Origin: Pseudomonadota bacterium
Lineage (GTDB): Bacteria; Pseudomonadota; Alphaproteobacteria; Sneathiellales; Sneathiellaceae
Length of the DNA stretch: 64,000 bases
NCBI GenBank assembly: GCA_024743055.1
Contig: JANSXH010000014.1
Span: 53,509-117,508, forward strand
Direction of reading: 5' to 3'
Shown here: piece after piece, positions 63,280 to 64,000 of the stretch
Layout of the letters: every line of letters starts with the position of its first letter
Numbering within the stretch: the first letter of the stretch is position 1
The notes under the pieces: model-generated
Database searches by the model: none
Seen by the model: the letters and a program-made list of their open reading frames with translations, nothing else
Told to the model about the DNA's origin: nothing
Translations under genes and position numbers: made by a program

Positions 63280-63336
63280 ATCAATATCCTTTCTAAATTA
63301 ATAGCTGAATTACTTTTCCAATTTGAATTTATTGTT

Positions 63337-64000
63337 CTAGAGAACTGGACCTTCGCGATCCTCGACCCCTTCTATAGAATCGAGTATGTACTGGCAGGGC
63401 TCACGAAGTTCCGGGTTTAAACTTGCCAGCATTTCATACAGGCCGAATTGAAGCATCGACCGCAATGATAGTTGGAGAGGTTCTCTGCTCTGACCGTTTA
63501 TGTCGAGATCAACCAATGTGTTGCCAAAAAACCTTCCAATACCGAAACCTGCTTCGTCTGCAAATATCTGCTTGGATATGTTGGCGGCAGAAAGCACTTG
63601 CATTGTGTGGGCATCCGTCAAATGCAGATCCAATCCTACAATTGCTCGGTTCTGGCGATACCGAGGCCCAATTCCGGCGATTGTGACAGCAGCCGCTGCA
63701 CCTGGGATAAAATCGAGGGTATTGACCGACCCGGTGATAAAATAATCCATGGACAGGAGCTTGTCGGATCGGGGAAGGCCCAGCTGGATTTCAGTGAAAA
63801 TCGGCCTGGGATCGCGGCGGTTTACTGTAATTTCTGCATTTGCCTTTACCAAAGTGGTTTGCATCATATCGCCTGCCCCCTGAGAGACGAATTGACCGGT
63901 TCCTGAAAATTCAGAGCTATATTTTCCGGTTGCGTCGACGATTTCACCAACGGCCCAGACGCCGCCCATCATGTTGCTTTCCGCAACACAGGCAATGAGA
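63337..64000 (-). CDS. CsgG/HfaB-family outer membrane secretion protein, 5' end outside the window
   Basis: The visible 220 residues, open to the window edge, read LIACVAESNMMGGVWAVGEIV, then ATGKYSSEFSGTGQFVSQGAGDMMQTTLVKANAEITVNRRDPRPIF in blocks, FITGSVNTLDF, LDLHLTDAHTMQVLSAANISKQIFADEAG and LRSMLQFGLYEMLASLNPELREPC. This is the CsgG family: a pore that exports curli subunits in enteric bacteria, and HfaB in Caulobacter, which exports the holdfast anchor proteins. The N-terminal lipobox is not in view. The role in curli or holdfast is not decided. Confidence 0.85.
   Translation of the reverse strand, partial: LIACVAESNMMGGVWAVGEIVDATGKYSSEFSGTGQFVSQGAGDMMQTTLVKANAEITVNRRDPRPIFTEIQLGLPRSDKLLSMDYFITGSVNTLDFIPGAAAAVTIAGIGPRYRQNRAIVGLDLHLTDAHTMQVLSAANISKQIFADEAGFGIGRFFGNTLVDLDINGQSREPLQLSLRSMLQFGLYEMLASLNPELREPCQYILDSIEGVEDREGPVL

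Overview
The window looks like chromosomal DNA of an alphaproteobacterium, probably free-living and aerobic. The evidence is the set of lineage-typical genes: a two-domain RibB with a decayed GTP cyclohydrolase domain, a MucR/Ros regulator, the bamE - cytochrome bc1 chaperone - DUF177 - rpmF - plsX - fabH - ihfA - merR block, a COX15-type heme A synthase, a K+-independent H+-pyrophosphatase, two TRAP transporter sets and a CsgG/HfaB-like secretion protein. I cannot name the genus. Both strands are densely coded and most genes are ordinary housekeeping or catabolic genes.

Layout. 1-3.7 kb: ruvX (3' end outside the window), divergent from gatCAB for amidation of misacylated tRNA. 3.7-5 kb: poorly known genes, including a histidine-rich protein with two C-terminal repeats. 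5-9 kb: recO, parC, bioY. 9-16.5 kb: two TRAP transporter sets facing away from each other, dctQM without a binding protein on the minus strand and a full dctPQM on the plus strand, the latter with a very long DctM. 16.5-25 kb: bpt, an SLC13-type carrier, an amine oxidase-like flavoprotein, an RDD protein, an MFS carrier, a membrane-anchored methyltransferase, motB and motA. 25-34.7 kb: catabolic genes. A 3-hydroxyisobutyrate dehydrogenase, an acyl-CoA dehydrogenase, a 3-hydroxyisobutyryl-CoA hydrolase and an enoyl-CoA hydratase can together cover most of valine breakdown; a perfect 20-bp palindrome lies before the acyl-CoA dehydrogenase. hemB sits in the middle.

34.7-36.7 kb is the main accessory stretch: a broken glutathione S-transferase fragment between two near-identical 24-bp repeats, then an AT-rich pair of divergent genes, one with a HEPN-type R-x4-H motif and one of the DUF3800 family, a combination that suggests a small defence or RNA-cleaving module. 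36.7-43.8 kb: hydrolases, a methyltransferase, an SDR, glutaryl-CoA dehydrogenase, a second DAO-family oxidase and a MucR-like regulator. At 38.27-38.65 kb a near-consensus sigma-70 promoter drives a GC-rich, hairpin-rich stretch with no convincing protein, a candidate unnamed RNA.

44-51 kb: glyA - nrdR - ribD - ribE - ribB - ribH - nusB - thiL, an almost gapless run linking one-carbon, riboflavin and thiamine metabolism. 51-56 kb: a DUF4865 protein, an MFS carrier, and soluble (ppa) and membrane (hppA) pyrophosphatases back to back. 56-62.8 kb: bamE, the envelope/lipid block and tRNA-Pro(GGG), then ctaA. The window ends inside a CsgG/HfaB-like gene, with a small exported protein downstream that could be its cargo or partner.
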